Notes under the pieces: model-generated
Database searches by the model: none
What the model was told of the DNA's origin: nothing
The model's input: the letters and a program-made list of their open reading frames with translations, nothing else
Shown here: positions 55,937-64,000 of the stretch, piece after piece
Numbering within the stretch: the stretch's first letter is position 1
How the letters are laid out: each line of letters begins with the position of its first letter
Source: JBDHWG01 sp046328525
GTDB lineage: Bacteria > Chloroflexota > Anaerolineae > Epilineales > JAHCIE01
Length of the DNA: 64,000 nucleotides
Direction: 5' to 3'
NCBI GenBank assembly: GCA_046328525.1
Contig: JAXLWK010000003.1
Location: 124,001-188,000 of the forward strand
Made by a program: the position numbers and the translations under genes

Positions 55937-58276
55937 TTAACCCTGGCTGTGGATAGCCTGGTAGACTTTCTCAGCGGTGATGGGCATGTCCAGGTGCGTC
56001 ACGCCGAACGGCTTCAGGGCATCCACCACGGCGTTGACGATGGCGGCAGGCGCGGCGATCGCGCCGATCTCCCCGACACCCTTGACCCCCAACGGGTTGT
56101 GCGGCGCGGGGGTGATGGTCTGGTCGGTCTCGATCATCGGCAGGAAGGCGGCCTTGGGGACGGCATAGTCCATTAGCGTGCCGGTCAGGAGCTGGCCGTC
56201 CTCGCTGTAGACCGCGCCCTCCCAGAGCGCCTGGCCGATGCCCTGGGCCACACCGCCGTGAATCTGGCCGTCCACGATGAGCGGGTTGATGAGGTTGCCG
56301 ACGTCGTCCACGGCGACGTAGCGCAGCACTTCGACAGCGCCGGTGTTCGCGTCCACTTCCACAATCGCCACGTGGGTGCAGAAGGGGAAGGTGAAGTTGG
56401 TCGGGTCGAAGAAGGTGGTCGCCTCGAGGCCCGGCTCCAGGTCGGGTGGATACTGGTGCGCCAGGTGGGCCATGAGGGCGACCTCGCCGAAGGTCTTGAC
56501 GCGGCCGGGCGCGCCCTTAACGAAGGCCCTGCCGTCGGCGTAGTCCATGTCCTCCGGGTTGGCTTCCAGGAGGTGCGCCGCGATGCGCTTGATCTTGTCC
56601 TGGAGTTTCTGGACGCTGACGGCAATCGCGCTCCCGCCGACGGCGGCCGAGCGGCTGCCATACGTTCCCCAACCGAAGGGCGACTGCGCCGTGTCGCCGT
56701 GCTGGATGGCGACATCCTCCATCGGAACGCCTAGCCCGTCCGCGACGATCTGCGCAAAGGTCGTCTCGTGCCCTTGGCCGTGGCTGTGGGAGCCGGTCTG
56801 CACCGTCACCTTGCCGGTGGGGTGGACGCGCACGATGGCGCTCTCCCACTGGCCGGCCTGCGCGCCGAGGGAGCCGACGACGGACGAGGGGGCCAGGCCG
56901 CACGCCTCGATGGCCGACGAGAAGCCGATGCCGATGTAGCGGCCCTGCTGGCGGGCCTGCTCCTGCTCCTGCCGCAGCTCGCCGTAGCTTACCCGCTCCA
57001 GCGCCCGGTCCAGCGCCGCCTCGTAGTCGCCGCTGTCATACACCAGGGCAACCTGGGTCTGGAACGGGAATTGGTCGGGACGGACGAAGTTGATGCGGCG
57101 CAGCTCGGCCGGGTCCATCCCCAACTCGGCCGCGCCCATGTCCACCAGGCGCTCGACGACGTAAGTCGCCTCCGGGCGGCCCGCGCCACGGTAGGCGTCC
57201 ACGGGGACCGTGTTGGTGAATACGCCGGTGACGTGGCAGTAAATGGCCGGGATCGGGTACTGGCCCGACATGAGGGTGCCGTAGAGGTAGGTCGGCACGG
57301 CGGGCGCGAAGAGCGTCAGGTACGCGCCCAGGTTGGCGATGGTGTTGACGCGGAAGCCGAGAATCTTGCCGTCGGCGTCAAACGCCATCTCGGCGTCGGT
57401 CACGTGGTCGCGGCCGTGGGCGTCGGTCATGTTGGCTTCGCGCCGCGTGGATGTCCACTTGATGGGCCGGCCGAGCTTCATGGTGGCCCAGGTCACGACG
57501 ATTTCGTCGGAGTAGATGAAGATCTTCGAGCCGAAGCCGCCGCCGACATCCGGGGCAACGACGCGGAACTTCTGCTCGGACAGACCCAGGACGAACGCGC
57601 CGATGATGAGGCGGTGGATATGCGGGTTCTGGGACGTCAGCCACAGCGTGACTTCGCCCGTCGGGCCGGGGCTGGCGACGCAGGAGCGCGGCTCCATGGC
57701 GTGGGGGATGAGGCGGTTGTTGACCAGGTGCAGCCGGGCGACTTTGTGGGCGTTGGCGAACGCGGCGTCGGTCTGCGCCGGGTCGCCGATGGCCCAATCG
57801 AACGCGACGTTGCCGGGCGCCTCTTCGTGGATCGTCGGGCTATCCATGGCCTTGTCGGGTGCGGCGGCCACCGGCAGCGGGTCGTACTCTACCACCACGG
57901 CGTCGGCCGCGTCGTTGGCGACGTAGGGGTCGGTGGCGATAATGACCGCCACGGGGTCGCCGACGTAGTTGACGCGCTCGTAGGCCAGCGCGGGGTGAGG
58001 GGGGATCTTCAGGTTCGGGAGGAGCCAGCCCGTCGGGTTGGAGCCGACGCCGTCGGCCTGGGTGTCCTGGCCGGTGTAGACGGCCACGACGCCCGGCATT
58101 GCCTGGGCCGCACTGGTGTCAATGCTGGTGATTGTCGCGTGGGCGTAGGGGCTGCGCACGAAGACGGCGTGCAGCATGCCCGGCAGCTTGATGTCGTCGG
58201 TGTAGGTGCCTTTGCCCTGGATGAAGCGGGGATCCTCGACACGCTTGATGCTCGACCCAATCATCTGAGTGGCCAT
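55937..58276 (-). CDS. coxL: CO dehydrogenase-like large (molybdenum) subunit, form II
   Basis: A 779-aa molybdopterin subunit of the xanthine oxidase family. DVGGGFGSK (about 243-251) and the catalytic-Glu segment LGVKGVGEIG (about 729-738) mark the active site. The active-site loop reads AYRGAGR at about 361-367 (bases about 57176-57196). This is the form II (BMS/putative) signature; the AYXCSFR of proven form I CO dehydrogenase is absent. The real substrate may be CO at low level or another small aldehyde/N-heterocycle. AAGGAGA lies upstream of the ATG. Confidence 0.93.
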   Translation of the reverse strand: MATQMIGSSIKRVEDPRFIQGKGTYTDDIKLPGMLHAVFVRSPYAHATITSIDTSAAQAMPGVVAVYTGQDTQADGVGSNPTGWLLPNLKIPPHPALAYERVNYVGDPVAVIIATDPYVANDAADAVVVEYDPLPVAAAPDKAMDSPTIHEEAPGNVAFDWAIGDPAQTDAAFANAHKVARLHLVNNRLIPHAMEPRSCVASPGPTGEVTLWLTSQNPHIHRLIIGAFVLGLSEQKFRVVAPDVGGGFGSKIFIYSDEIVVTWATMKLGRPIKWTSTRREANMTDAHGRDHVTDAEMAFDADGKILGFRVNTIANLGAYLTLFAPAVPTYLYGTLMSGQYPIPAIYCHVTGVFTNTVPVDAYRGAGRPEATYVVERLVDMGAAELGMDPAELRRINFVRPDQFPFQTQVALVYDSGDYEAALDRALERVSYGELRQEQEQARQQGRYIGIGFSSAIEACGLAPSSVVGSLGAQAGQWESAIVRVHPTGKVTVQTGSHSHGQGHETTFAQIVADGLGVPMEDVAIQHGDTAQSPFGWGTYGSRSAAVGGSAIAVSVQKLQDKIKRIAAHLLEANPEDMDYADGRAFVKGAPGRVKTFGEVALMAHLAHQYPPDLEPGLEATTFFDPTNFTFPFCTHVAIVEVDANTGAVEVLRYVAVDDVGNLINPLIVDGQIHGGVAQGIGQALWEGAVYSEDGQLLTGTLMDYAVPKAAFLPMIETDQTITPAPHNPLGVKGVGEIGAIAAPAAIVNAVVDALKPFGVTHLDMPITAEKVYQAIHSQG

Positions 58277-58378
58277 AGAGGGTCTCCTTGAGGGGGCCTG
58301 GTCGCCATTCTGCGCCGGCTGTCCAACAATGACGTGGCCCGCGACGACGCGGGCGATGGCAGAAGGGCGGGACGACGG

Positions 58379-58855
58379 CTACGCCGGCTCGGCGGCCTGT
58401 TGCTTGGCGGCGTACTGGACTGCGCGGACAATGTTGTGATAGCCGGTGCAGCGGCAGATATTCCCCTCCAAACCCTCGCGGATCTCTTGCTCGCTGGGGT
58501 TGGGGTTGCGCTGGAGCAGGTCCACCGCCGACATGATCATGCCGGGGGTGCAGAAGCCGCACTGCAAACCGTGCATCTCCCAGAAGCCCTCCTGGAGTGG
58601 ATGCAGCTTGCCGTCCTTCGCCAGCCCCTCGATGGTGGTGACCGACGCGCCATCGGCCTGTACGGCCAGCAGCGTGCACGACTTGACGGACTCGCCGTTG
58701 ACGAGGACAGTACACGCGCCGCACTGGCTCGTGTCGCACCCGACGTGCGTGCCGGTCAGGCCAAGAACGTCGCGCAGGTAGTGGACGAGGAGCAGACGCG
58801 GCTCGACCTCGCTTGTGTACTGCTTGCCATTCACAGACAGGGTGATAGGTATCAC
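58379..58855 (-). CDS. coxS: CO dehydrogenase-type small subunit, two [2Fe-2S] clusters
   Basis: A 158-aa iron-sulfur subunit. The plant-type cluster ligands are GCDTSQCGACTVLVNG (Cys40, 45, 48) with a further Cys near 60. The second cluster uses QCGFCTPG (about 100) and CRCTGYHNIV (about 132). GTG at 58855 is chosen because AGGAG lies 7 bases upstream; a TTG two codons earlier overlaps that site. It passes electrons from the Mo centre of CoxL to the FAD of CoxM. A 102-base spacer without a gene separates it from coxL. Confidence 0.93.
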   Translation of the reverse strand: MIPITLSVNGKQYTSEVEPRLLLVHYLRDVLGLTGTHVGCDTSQCGACTVLVNGESVKSCTLLAVQADGASVTTIEGLAKDGKLHPLQEGFWEMHGLQCGFCTPGMIMSAVDLLQRNPNPSEQEIREGLEGNICRCTGYHNIVRAVQYAAKQQAAEPA

Positions 58856-58901
58856 AGGCAATCTCCTTCGATTGATAGGGTGACCGTTGACAGGTTCGAG
58901 A

Positions 58902-59501
58902 TTAGTCGCGGCGCAGGAGCCAGATCAGGAGAATTGTCGCAACGGCTGCGACGGCCATCCACGGCCAGGGCACGACGGGGGCTGGCGCGAAGGGCGGCGG
59001 CGACACGGGCCGGGCGGCGGGGCCGACGGCTTCGGGCACGGGGGGGGCGGCGGCCGCGGCGCGGCGCTCGGCCAGCTGGCCGTCCAGGGACTTGAAGCCC
59101 TGGGCGATGATGGTCTTGGCGGCGCCTTCCATGAGGCGCTGGCTGACGCCGGCGAGCTGCCCGCCCAGGGCCGCGTCACCCGCGTAGTTGCAGAGGGTGC
59201 GCTCGTCCTGCGCAACGAGATCAATCGTCCCGCTGGCGTTGACGAAGCCGCGCTGCCCCTTGCCGCCGATGGTCATCTTGTAGTGAGTCGGGGCCTCGAT
59301 GTCGGTGAGGGTGATGCGGCCGGAGTACTGGCCGCTCACAGCGCCGAGGCCGAGCTTAAGCTGCGCCTCGTAGACGTTGTCGCCGACAGGCTCGAAGTGG
59401 TCCACGCCCGGGATGGCTTTGGAGATGGCGTTGGGGTCCATGAGCAAAGCCCACACTTCGTCCTGCGGGGCATTGAAAGTGTAGCTGCCGCTGATCTTCA
59501 C
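58902..59501 (-). CDS. coxG: CoxG-family protein (SRPBCC domain with C-terminal membrane anchor)
   Basis: A 199-aa CoxG protein. Residues about 1-145 form the SRPBCC lipid/ligand-binding domain (SGSYTFNAPQDEVWALLMDPNAISKAIPGVD at the start is characteristic). An Ala/Pro linker follows, and a single C-terminal helix (PWPWMAVAAVATILLIWLLRRD) anchors it to the inner membrane. CoxG recruits CO dehydrogenase to the membrane and may handle quinone. GTG start with AGGAG 6 bases upstream. It is the first gene of the cox structural operon. Confidence 0.9.
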   Translation of the reverse strand: MKISGSYTFNAPQDEVWALLMDPNAISKAIPGVDHFEPVGDNVYEAQLKLGLGAVSGQYSGRITLTDIEAPTHYKMTIGGKGQRGFVNASGTIDLVAQDERTLCNYAGDAALGGQLAGVSQRLMEGAAKTIIAQGFKSLDGQLAERRAAAAAPPVPEAVGPAARPVSPPPFAPAPVVPWPWMAVAAVATILLIWLLRRD

Positions 59502-59589
59502 GTGCGTCTCCTCAGAGAGGCAGCCCTCGGCTGCGGGGCGTACGGTGCGTGTCTATAGTTGCATAAGCGCGAAGGGATTGGACAGGGAG

Positions 59590-59618
59590 ATTATAATAAT
59601 GCCGTGCAAAAAGTACAA
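59590..59618 (-). promoter_or_regulatory. Promoter of the cox structural operon
   Basis: TTGTAC-17-TATAAT on the minus strand. Start is expected near 59583, giving a leader of about 80 bases before coxG. It lies directly downstream of the SCP2 gene terminator. Confidence 0.7.
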
Positions 59619-59632
59619 GGGGCAAGGCTGAC

Positions 59633-59675
59633 AAAAAAGGCGTATTGCGTACACCAGGCGGCATACGCAATACGC
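59633..59675 (-). terminator. Intrinsic terminator of the SCP2 gene
   Basis: GCGTATTGCGTA and TACGCAATACGC form a perfect 12-bp stem with a 12-base loop, followed on the minus strand by CTTTTTTG. It ends 18 bases after the SCP2 stop. Confidence 0.85.
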
Positions 59676-59693
59676 GCCACCTCGCTCTTCGAT

Positions 59694-60017
59694 TTAGCCG
59701 AACATGGTCTGAAGGCGCATGAGCAGGCCCATGTCGCCGGTCGCCTTGATCTGGCCGGTCATGAACGCGGTCATGGGGTTGGTCTGGCCGGTCAGGACGC
59801 CCTTCCACACCTGGGATGGCGTCTCGAGGGTCGCCGTCGGCGTCTCGGCCTGGCCTTCGCGCATCGTGGCCTCGCCGTTGTGGACGCCGAGCACCCAGCT
59901 GCCAGGCTCGTCGCCGGTGAAGACGAACTGGATATCGGCGTCAACGTCCGCCGCGCGGTCGGCGTGGAAGACCTTGGGCATGTTGTTCATGATCTGGGCC
60001 ATGGTCAGATTTTCCAT
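59694..60017 (-). CDS. SCP2 sterol-binding domain protein
   Basis: A 107-aa single-domain SCP2 protein. ADVDADIQFVFTGDEPGSWVLGVHNGEATMREG (about 22-54) and ATLETPSQVWKGVLTGQTNPMTAFMTGQIKATGDMGLLMRLQTMF (about 61-106) are the standard SCP2 pattern, ending in the KGD.....L helix. The family binds fatty acyl or other lipid ligands; the cargo is unknown. AAGGAG lies 6 bases upstream of the ATG. It is monocistronic, with its own terminator. Confidence 0.9.
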   Translation of the reverse strand: MENLTMAQIMNNMPKVFHADRAADVDADIQFVFTGDEPGSWVLGVHNGEATMREGQAETPTATLETPSQVWKGVLTGQTNPMTAFMTGQIKATGDMGLLMRLQTMFG

Positions 60018-60074
60018 TTTGCTCTCCTTGTTTCGTGAGCGGGTTTGTGTCGGAGCGACTCTCTCGGAACGACG

Positions 60075-61196
60075 CTAGTCTATTGACGCCGCGGCGGTGA
60101 CGATATCGCCGCGCAGCTCAACGATGTCCACGCCCTGCACCGGCGCCGTTTTGGCCGGCACTTCCTCGGCGGTGAAGCGGATTAGCTTGCTGAAGCGTGT
60201 CAGCACGACGAGGTCGGCGCTATCGGGGGCGCGCACGACGCCGGCGACGGCCTCGCTTTTCATGATGATCTTGCCGGCGGCGCCGGGGGCCTTGTTCGCC
60301 GCGAAGCCTTCCATCAGCCGCCGCGTTCCCAGGCCGTCCTCCGTGACGACGAACACCGAGTCTGCTTCGTGGATCGCGGCAAGCCCGACTAGCGTGTCCC
60401 CAGTCCGCAGCTTGAGGCCCGGCGCTGCCTGGAGTGGGGCGACGCTGATGTTGAAGCGTGCCGCCATCCCGCCGCGGCTGACCATCAGGACGTCGGCCGT
60501 GCCGCTGCTGAGACACATGGCGCAGGCCGACCCGCCGGTCTGGCGCGGGTCCAGGACGACTCGCCCCGGCTCGAAGCTCGACCCAAAGTAGTGGCCGCGC
60601 ATGCGCTTGATGAAACCGTTCTGGCTGCCCAACAGCACGTAGCGCTGCTGATCGGCCTCGCTCAGCGGCAGGATCGCCGCCAGCCGGTCGCCGGTCTCCA
60701 CGCCCGCCGCCGCGAGGATGTCCTCGCCACGGCTGCGCGGATCGAACGCTTCGGCGATGGCGGCGACGGCGACGCGATACACCCGGCCGCTCGCCGCGAG
60801 GAGGAGCAGGGCATCCGCCTGATCGGCGACGGCCACGAACCGCGCCTCGTCCGTATCGGCGGCGCGCAGGTCGAAGATGCCGATGCCGCCGCGACGTTGG
60901 CGGCTGTAGCGGTTGATGGCGGTGCGCTTCGCCTGTCCGTCGGCGCTCACCGTGATGAGCATCGCCGTCTCAGTTACTTGGCGCGTGTCCAGGGCAGCGG
61001 CGCGGCTGGCCCCCACGTCGCGGAAGGACGGGCCGGCGCTCGAAGACGCGCCAGGCCGCGCCGCCTGCACCGCGCGGGCGGTCTCCAGGGCGGCGCGCAG
61101 CCGCTCGTTCTCGGTCACAAGCTCTTCGAGCAGGGCTTTTGCCTCGGCCAGGTCGCTGATCTGAGCCAGGCGGGCGTGCCACGAATTCGTTGACAT
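60075..61196 (-). CDS. Free-standing GyrA C-terminal beta-propeller protein
   Basis: A 373-aa protein that begins with a coiled-coil (SDLAEAKALLEELVTENERLRAALETARA, about 15-43) and continues with repeats of the DNA gyrase A C-terminal domain. AKRTAINRYSRQRRGGIG (about 87-104) contains the GyrA-box-like QRRGGIG. FIKRMRGHYF, AARFNISVAP and LIRFTAEEVP mark other propeller blades. No cleavage domain or active-site tyrosine is present. Such proteins might bind or wrap DNA or modulate topoisomerase; this is inference. No Shine-Dalgarno site is visible before the ATG. Confidence 0.82.
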   Translation of the reverse strand: MSTNSWHARLAQISDLAEAKALLEELVTENERLRAALETARAVQAARPGASSSAGPSFRDVGASRAAALDTRQVTETAMLITVSADGQAKRTAINRYSRQRRGGIGIFDLRAADTDEARFVAVADQADALLLLAASGRVYRVAVAAIAEAFDPRSRGEDILAAAGVETGDRLAAILPLSEADQQRYVLLGSQNGFIKRMRGHYFGSSFEPGRVVLDPRQTGGSACAMCLSSGTADVLMVSRGGMAARFNISVAPLQAAPGLKLRTGDTLVGLAAIHEADSVFVVTEDGLGTRRLMEGFAANKAPGAAGKIIMKSEAVAGVVRAPDSADLVVLTRFSKLIRFTAEEVPAKTAPVQGVDIVELRGDIVTAAASID

Positions 61197-61310
61197 AGGG
61201 GATCGTGCGTCCGTAAACGGTTACAGGGTCAAGGGTAGTATAACACACAACGCCGCAAAAACCAGAATTGCCCCGCCCGCACTATTGGGGCCACAAAGAG
61301 TTGAGGCCCA

Positions 61311-63962
61311 TCAGTTCTGCTGGAAGTCGCCCGGCCGCGCTTCTTCGACGAGCCGCACCGCCATCTCGCGCTCTCCCTCGTCCGTCGTCACCTCGCCGTC
61401 GAGGCGCGCGTCGCGCAGGCGGGCCAGAATGACGCGATACGTTGGCCCGGGCGGCAGACGCATCGCGCGCAGGTCGTCACCTGTGACGACAGGGCGGAAG
61501 CTGCGTTGGTGGGCGCGATACTCTTCCAGGCGCGCGTGCACGAAGCCGCTGCGCTCGGCGACACTGAGCAGGCAGCACGCGGCTTCGGAGAAAGGCTCCA
61601 GCAGGCGCACGAGGGCGCTCGGCGCGAGATCGGGCTGCGCCAGCCGCGGCAACAGCGCCTTGAGCGTGACCAGCTCGCGCACCAGGCGGGTGTCGTTGCG
61701 GCTCAGCTTGAGCTTGAGCGCCAGGGCCTCGATGTCCGATGCGTCCAGGTCGTAGGCGACCAGGGCGAGGCTGTACGCCGGCGGCACGGGGTTGCTGAGC
61801 TGCGCATCGGGCGCGAGCACCTGGTGTTGAGTCAGGGACACGCGGAGGCAGCCGCCTTCGGGCGACAGGGCGACCAGCCTGGCGTTGGCAAGGCGCTCGG
61901 CCATCGCCTCGGACCAGCGGAGGTCGGGGTGCAGGGCGGCCAGGACGTCCATGCTGTCCAGGCGGCGCAGCGCGCGGGCCGGCACGTCGCGCGGCTCCTG
62001 GAGGATGCGGTAGACCTCGTGGCGGAGGCGGTCGCCGCTCGTCCGATCCAGCAGCCCAATGGCGTCGGCGATCAGCTCGGCGGTGCGCGGCTCGACATCG
62101 AAATCGAGCCGCTGCTCCAGGCGCACGGCGCGCAGGATGCGCGTCGGGTCCTCGACAAAGCTGAGGCTGTGCAGGACGCGCACCAGGCGGCGGCGCAGGT
62201 CGCTCTGGCCGCCGTAGAAGTCGAGCAGCTCGCCGTAGCGCTCCGGGTTGAGCGCGAGGGCCATGGTGTTGATGGTAAAGTCGCGGCGGTGCAGGTCGAG
62301 CTTGATGGAGCTTTCGGCGACGGTCGGCAGCGCCGTCGGCTCGGTGTAGAACTCGGTGCGCGCCGTGACAAAGTCCAGCGGCGGCTGGGCCGGGTTGGCG
62401 GGCTGCCAGTGGGCCGTGCCGAAGGCGCGGTGAAAGGTGGCGCGGCCGCCGTAGGCGCGCACCAGCGCTTCGACGAGGGCGTGGGCGTCGCCCTCGACGA
62501 CCAGGTCTATGTCGGTGGCGACGCGCGGCGCGTTGAGCAGAAGGTCGCGGACGAAGCCGCCGACGACGTACAGGCCAAACTCCAGGCGCTCCGACGTCTG
62601 GCTCGCCTGGTGGATCAGGGCCAGGGCGTCGGGCGTCAGCCGGTTCTCGAACCGCTGCGCCAGCTCGGCGTTGGGCGAGGGCTGCGCCAGGCGGCCGGCC
62701 TGGTGGTTGAGGAGGTCGGTGCGGGTGACGATGCCGATGAGCCGCCCGTCCTCGACGACCGGCACCTGGCCGATGTGGTAGTCGAGCATGAGGCGCTGGA
62801 GATGGGCCAGGGAGTCCTGGGGGCGGACCTCAATCGAGCCTTTGTGCATGTAGGTCGTGACGGCGGTCGCGCCGAGGCCGTGGTGCGCCGCCAGGTCCAC
62901 GTCGCGGCGCGTCACAACGCCGACGACCTGGCCGTCGTCCAGCACCGGGAACCCTTCGTGGCCGAACTGGCGCATGAGCCGCGCCGCTTCCTCCACCGTC
63001 GCTGTGGCGGGAACGGTGCGCACGATGCCGCGCGACATAATGTCGTTGACGATGGGGCCGGTCGGCGCGGTCAGGGCGAGATGGTCTAGCAGCCGGTCGT
63101 GAATCGCGCGGATGTCGCCGCCGCGCACGAGCGCCGCCGCCGCCCGGCTGTGGCCGCCGCCGCCGAAGAGCTGGGCCACTTCGCCAACATCAATGGCGTC
63201 GTTAGTGCTGCGGGCGACCAGGTGAAGGCGGTCCTCCATCGCTACGAGCAGGAAGATGGCCGCTGGCTCAAACAGGTCCCGCAGCCGGTGGCACAGCGTC
63301 GAGATCTCGTCCACCGGGCGCGGGCTGGTGGCCGTGGCGATGACGACGGTGTGCGGGCCGTAGGCGTAGCTCTCCGCCGAGCGGGTGAGCTGCTGGAGCA
63401 GGTCGCGCTGGGCGGCGCTCAGCGGGTGGTAGAGATAGGCGCGCGCCTCGTCCAGGCTCGCGCCCCGATCGAGTAGCCACGCGACAGCGCGGGCGTCGCG
63501 GGCGGTGGTCTGCCCATACGTCAGCGCGCCGGTGTCCTCGTAGATGCCGAGCAGGAGGAGTGTCGCCTCGACGGGCGTGACCTCGATGGCTGCGTCGGCG
63601 AGACGCTCGACGAAGAGTGTCGCGCACGCGCCGGTGACGTCGCCCTCGAACGTCACGCCGTCGGGCAGAGGGCGGTGCAGGGGGTGGTGGTCAATCAGAC
63701 GGATGGCGGTGTTCGTCTTCATGCCGCGCACCTGCACCACGCCCTGGCTGTCCACGACCGTCGCGTGCTCGACGATGCGCCGGGGGAGCTGCGACCGACG
63801 CCGGAACGGCAGCTCGTCGCCGTGGGCGGCCAGGAAGGCCGCGATGTTGTGGTTGAACCGCTGCGGCAACACCGGGATGGCGTTGCGATCCAGTTTCCAC
63901 GCGCCAAGCTGGCTGGCAACGGCGTCGAAGTCGGCGTTCTCGTGGGTCAGGATGACGCGCAT
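61311..63962 (-). CDS. DHH - CBS - CBS - poly(A) polymerase/CCA-type nucleotidyltransferase fusion
   Basis: An 883-aa multidomain protein. Residues 1-290 are a DHH phosphoesterase (HENADFDAVAS at 7-17, IDHHP at 90-94, DHHA1 GGGGHSRAAA at 271-280). Two CBS domains follow (about 308-357 and 372-422). From about 460 comes a class II nucleotidyltransferase: GGFVRDLL (468-475), catalytic DID (484-486), RRDFTINTMAL (559-569) and EDPTRILRAVR (604-614). This layout is known in several bacterial phyla, with A-adding or CCA-repair activity. The DHH part may act on RNA ends or small nucleotides, and the CBS part may sense adenylates. Confidence 0.93.
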   Translation of the reverse strand: MRVILTHENADFDAVASQLGAWKLDRNAIPVLPQRFNHNIAAFLAAHGDELPFRRRSQLPRRIVEHATVVDSQGVVQVRGMKTNTAIRLIDHHPLHRPLPDGVTFEGDVTGACATLFVERLADAAIEVTPVEATLLLLGIYEDTGALTYGQTTARDARAVAWLLDRGASLDEARAYLYHPLSAAQRDLLQQLTRSAESYAYGPHTVVIATATSPRPVDEISTLCHRLRDLFEPAAIFLLVAMEDRLHLVARSTNDAIDVGEVAQLFGGGGHSRAAAALVRGGDIRAIHDRLLDHLALTAPTGPIVNDIMSRGIVRTVPATATVEEAARLMRQFGHEGFPVLDDGQVVGVVTRRDVDLAAHHGLGATAVTTYMHKGSIEVRPQDSLAHLQRLMLDYHIGQVPVVEDGRLIGIVTRTDLLNHQAGRLAQPSPNAELAQRFENRLTPDALALIHQASQTSERLEFGLYVVGGFVRDLLLNAPRVATDIDLVVEGDAHALVEALVRAYGGRATFHRAFGTAHWQPANPAQPPLDFVTARTEFYTEPTALPTVAESSIKLDLHRRDFTINTMALALNPERYGELLDFYGGQSDLRRRLVRVLHSLSFVEDPTRILRAVRLEQRLDFDVEPRTAELIADAIGLLDRTSGDRLRHEVYRILQEPRDVPARALRRLDSMDVLAALHPDLRWSEAMAERLANARLVALSPEGGCLRVSLTQHQVLAPDAQLSNPVPPAYSLALVAYDLDASDIEALALKLKLSRNDTRLVRELVTLKALLPRLAQPDLAPSALVRLLEPFSEAACCLLSVAERSGFVHARLEEYRAHQRSFRPVVTGDDLRAMRLPPGPTYRVILARLRDARLDGEVTTDEGEREMAVRLVEEARPGDFQQN

Positions 63963-63976
63963 GGTCGTGCGAACAG

Positions 63977-64000
63977 TTAGCGCCCGGCGCCGTCGGAGAG
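63977..64000 (-). CDS. 3' end of an upstream gene (partial)
   Basis: A possible C-terminus LSDGAGR followed by TAA enters from the right edge and stops 14 bases before the fusion gene's ATG. The spacing fits an operon, but with only seven codons the call is tentative. Confidence 0.3.
   Translation of the reverse strand, partial: LSDGAGR

Noticed and set aside
55937..58276. Classical form I CO dehydrogenase
   Set aside because: The AYXCSFR active-site loop is absent; AYRGAGR is present and the gene order is S-L-M, so only a form II assignment is justified.

Overview
The window is GC-rich, densely coded and mostly transcribed leftwards. Its content suggests a member of the Chloroflexota. Supporting signs are a large two-part Mo-hydroxylase (form II cox) cluster, two giant O-antigen-ligase/TPR proteins, a pair of FemAB-type peptidoglycan bridge enzymes, a free-standing GyrA C-terminal propeller, TP-rich secreted proteins and dispersed palindromic repeats. 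This placement is inference from gene content; no rRNA or tRNA gene was found to fix it.

Region 1 (1-20970, all minus strand) is one long co-directional run. It starts with a partial complex I operon (nuoA-H-J-K-L-M-N, without B,C,D,E,F,G,I). It continues through murE and a SAM methyltransferase into an envelope-glycan cluster: O-antigen ligase/TPR protein, a uridine kinase-like enzyme, two GT2 and three GT4 glycosyltransferases, a MurJ-type flippase, and the first 30 codons of a further gene. Most junctions overlap or are only a few bases apart.

Region 2 (21054-26161) has a tandem pair of FemAB-type aminoacyltransferases and a DMT/EamA transporter on the plus strand. A complete IS4-family element with an 11-bp target duplication follows, then a repeat-rich gap.

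Region 3 (26162-33210, minus) is a second envelope operon: a second O-antigen ligase/TPR protein, a WecA/TagO-like phosphoglycosyltransferase, a UDP-sugar 6-dehydrogenase and two tandem cyclophilins. A large secreted, TP-rich protein (33383-35665) is transcribed divergently from it.

Region 4 (35833-48380) holds a sugar ABC importer operon (lipoprotein plus two permeases, no ATPase), a DUF4126 membrane protein, a VOC protein, malate dehydrogenase, queG, a YdeI-like protein, uvrB, an ECF sigma factor with a small HX3CX2C zinc-motif protein, a YtxH protein and a hypothetical partner.

Region 5 (48433-59675, minus) is an aerobic CO dehydrogenase-like cluster of form II: coxG-S-L-M, then coxD (MoxR), coxE (VWA), two XdhC/CoxI proteins and a molybdopterin-binding protein. 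A second insertion sequence with 56-bp inverted repeats sits between the structural and accessory halves. The accessory half has its own sigma-70 promoter.

Region 6 (59694-64000, minus) carries an SCP2 protein, the GyrA-CTD-like protein, a DHH-CBS-CBS-poly(A) polymerase fusion and the last codons of another gene.

Five palindromic repeats (four close copies of about 55 bp and one diverged) are scattered through the intergenic gaps. Several vegetative promoters of the type TTGCCN-17/18-TATAAT are readable. No CRISPR array, tRNA, rRNA or convincing new multi-gene system was seen. The most unusual features are the interrupted form II cox locus with an orphan 145-aa gene, the palindromic repeats and insertion sequences that sit in them, and the paralogous ligase/TPR proteins.
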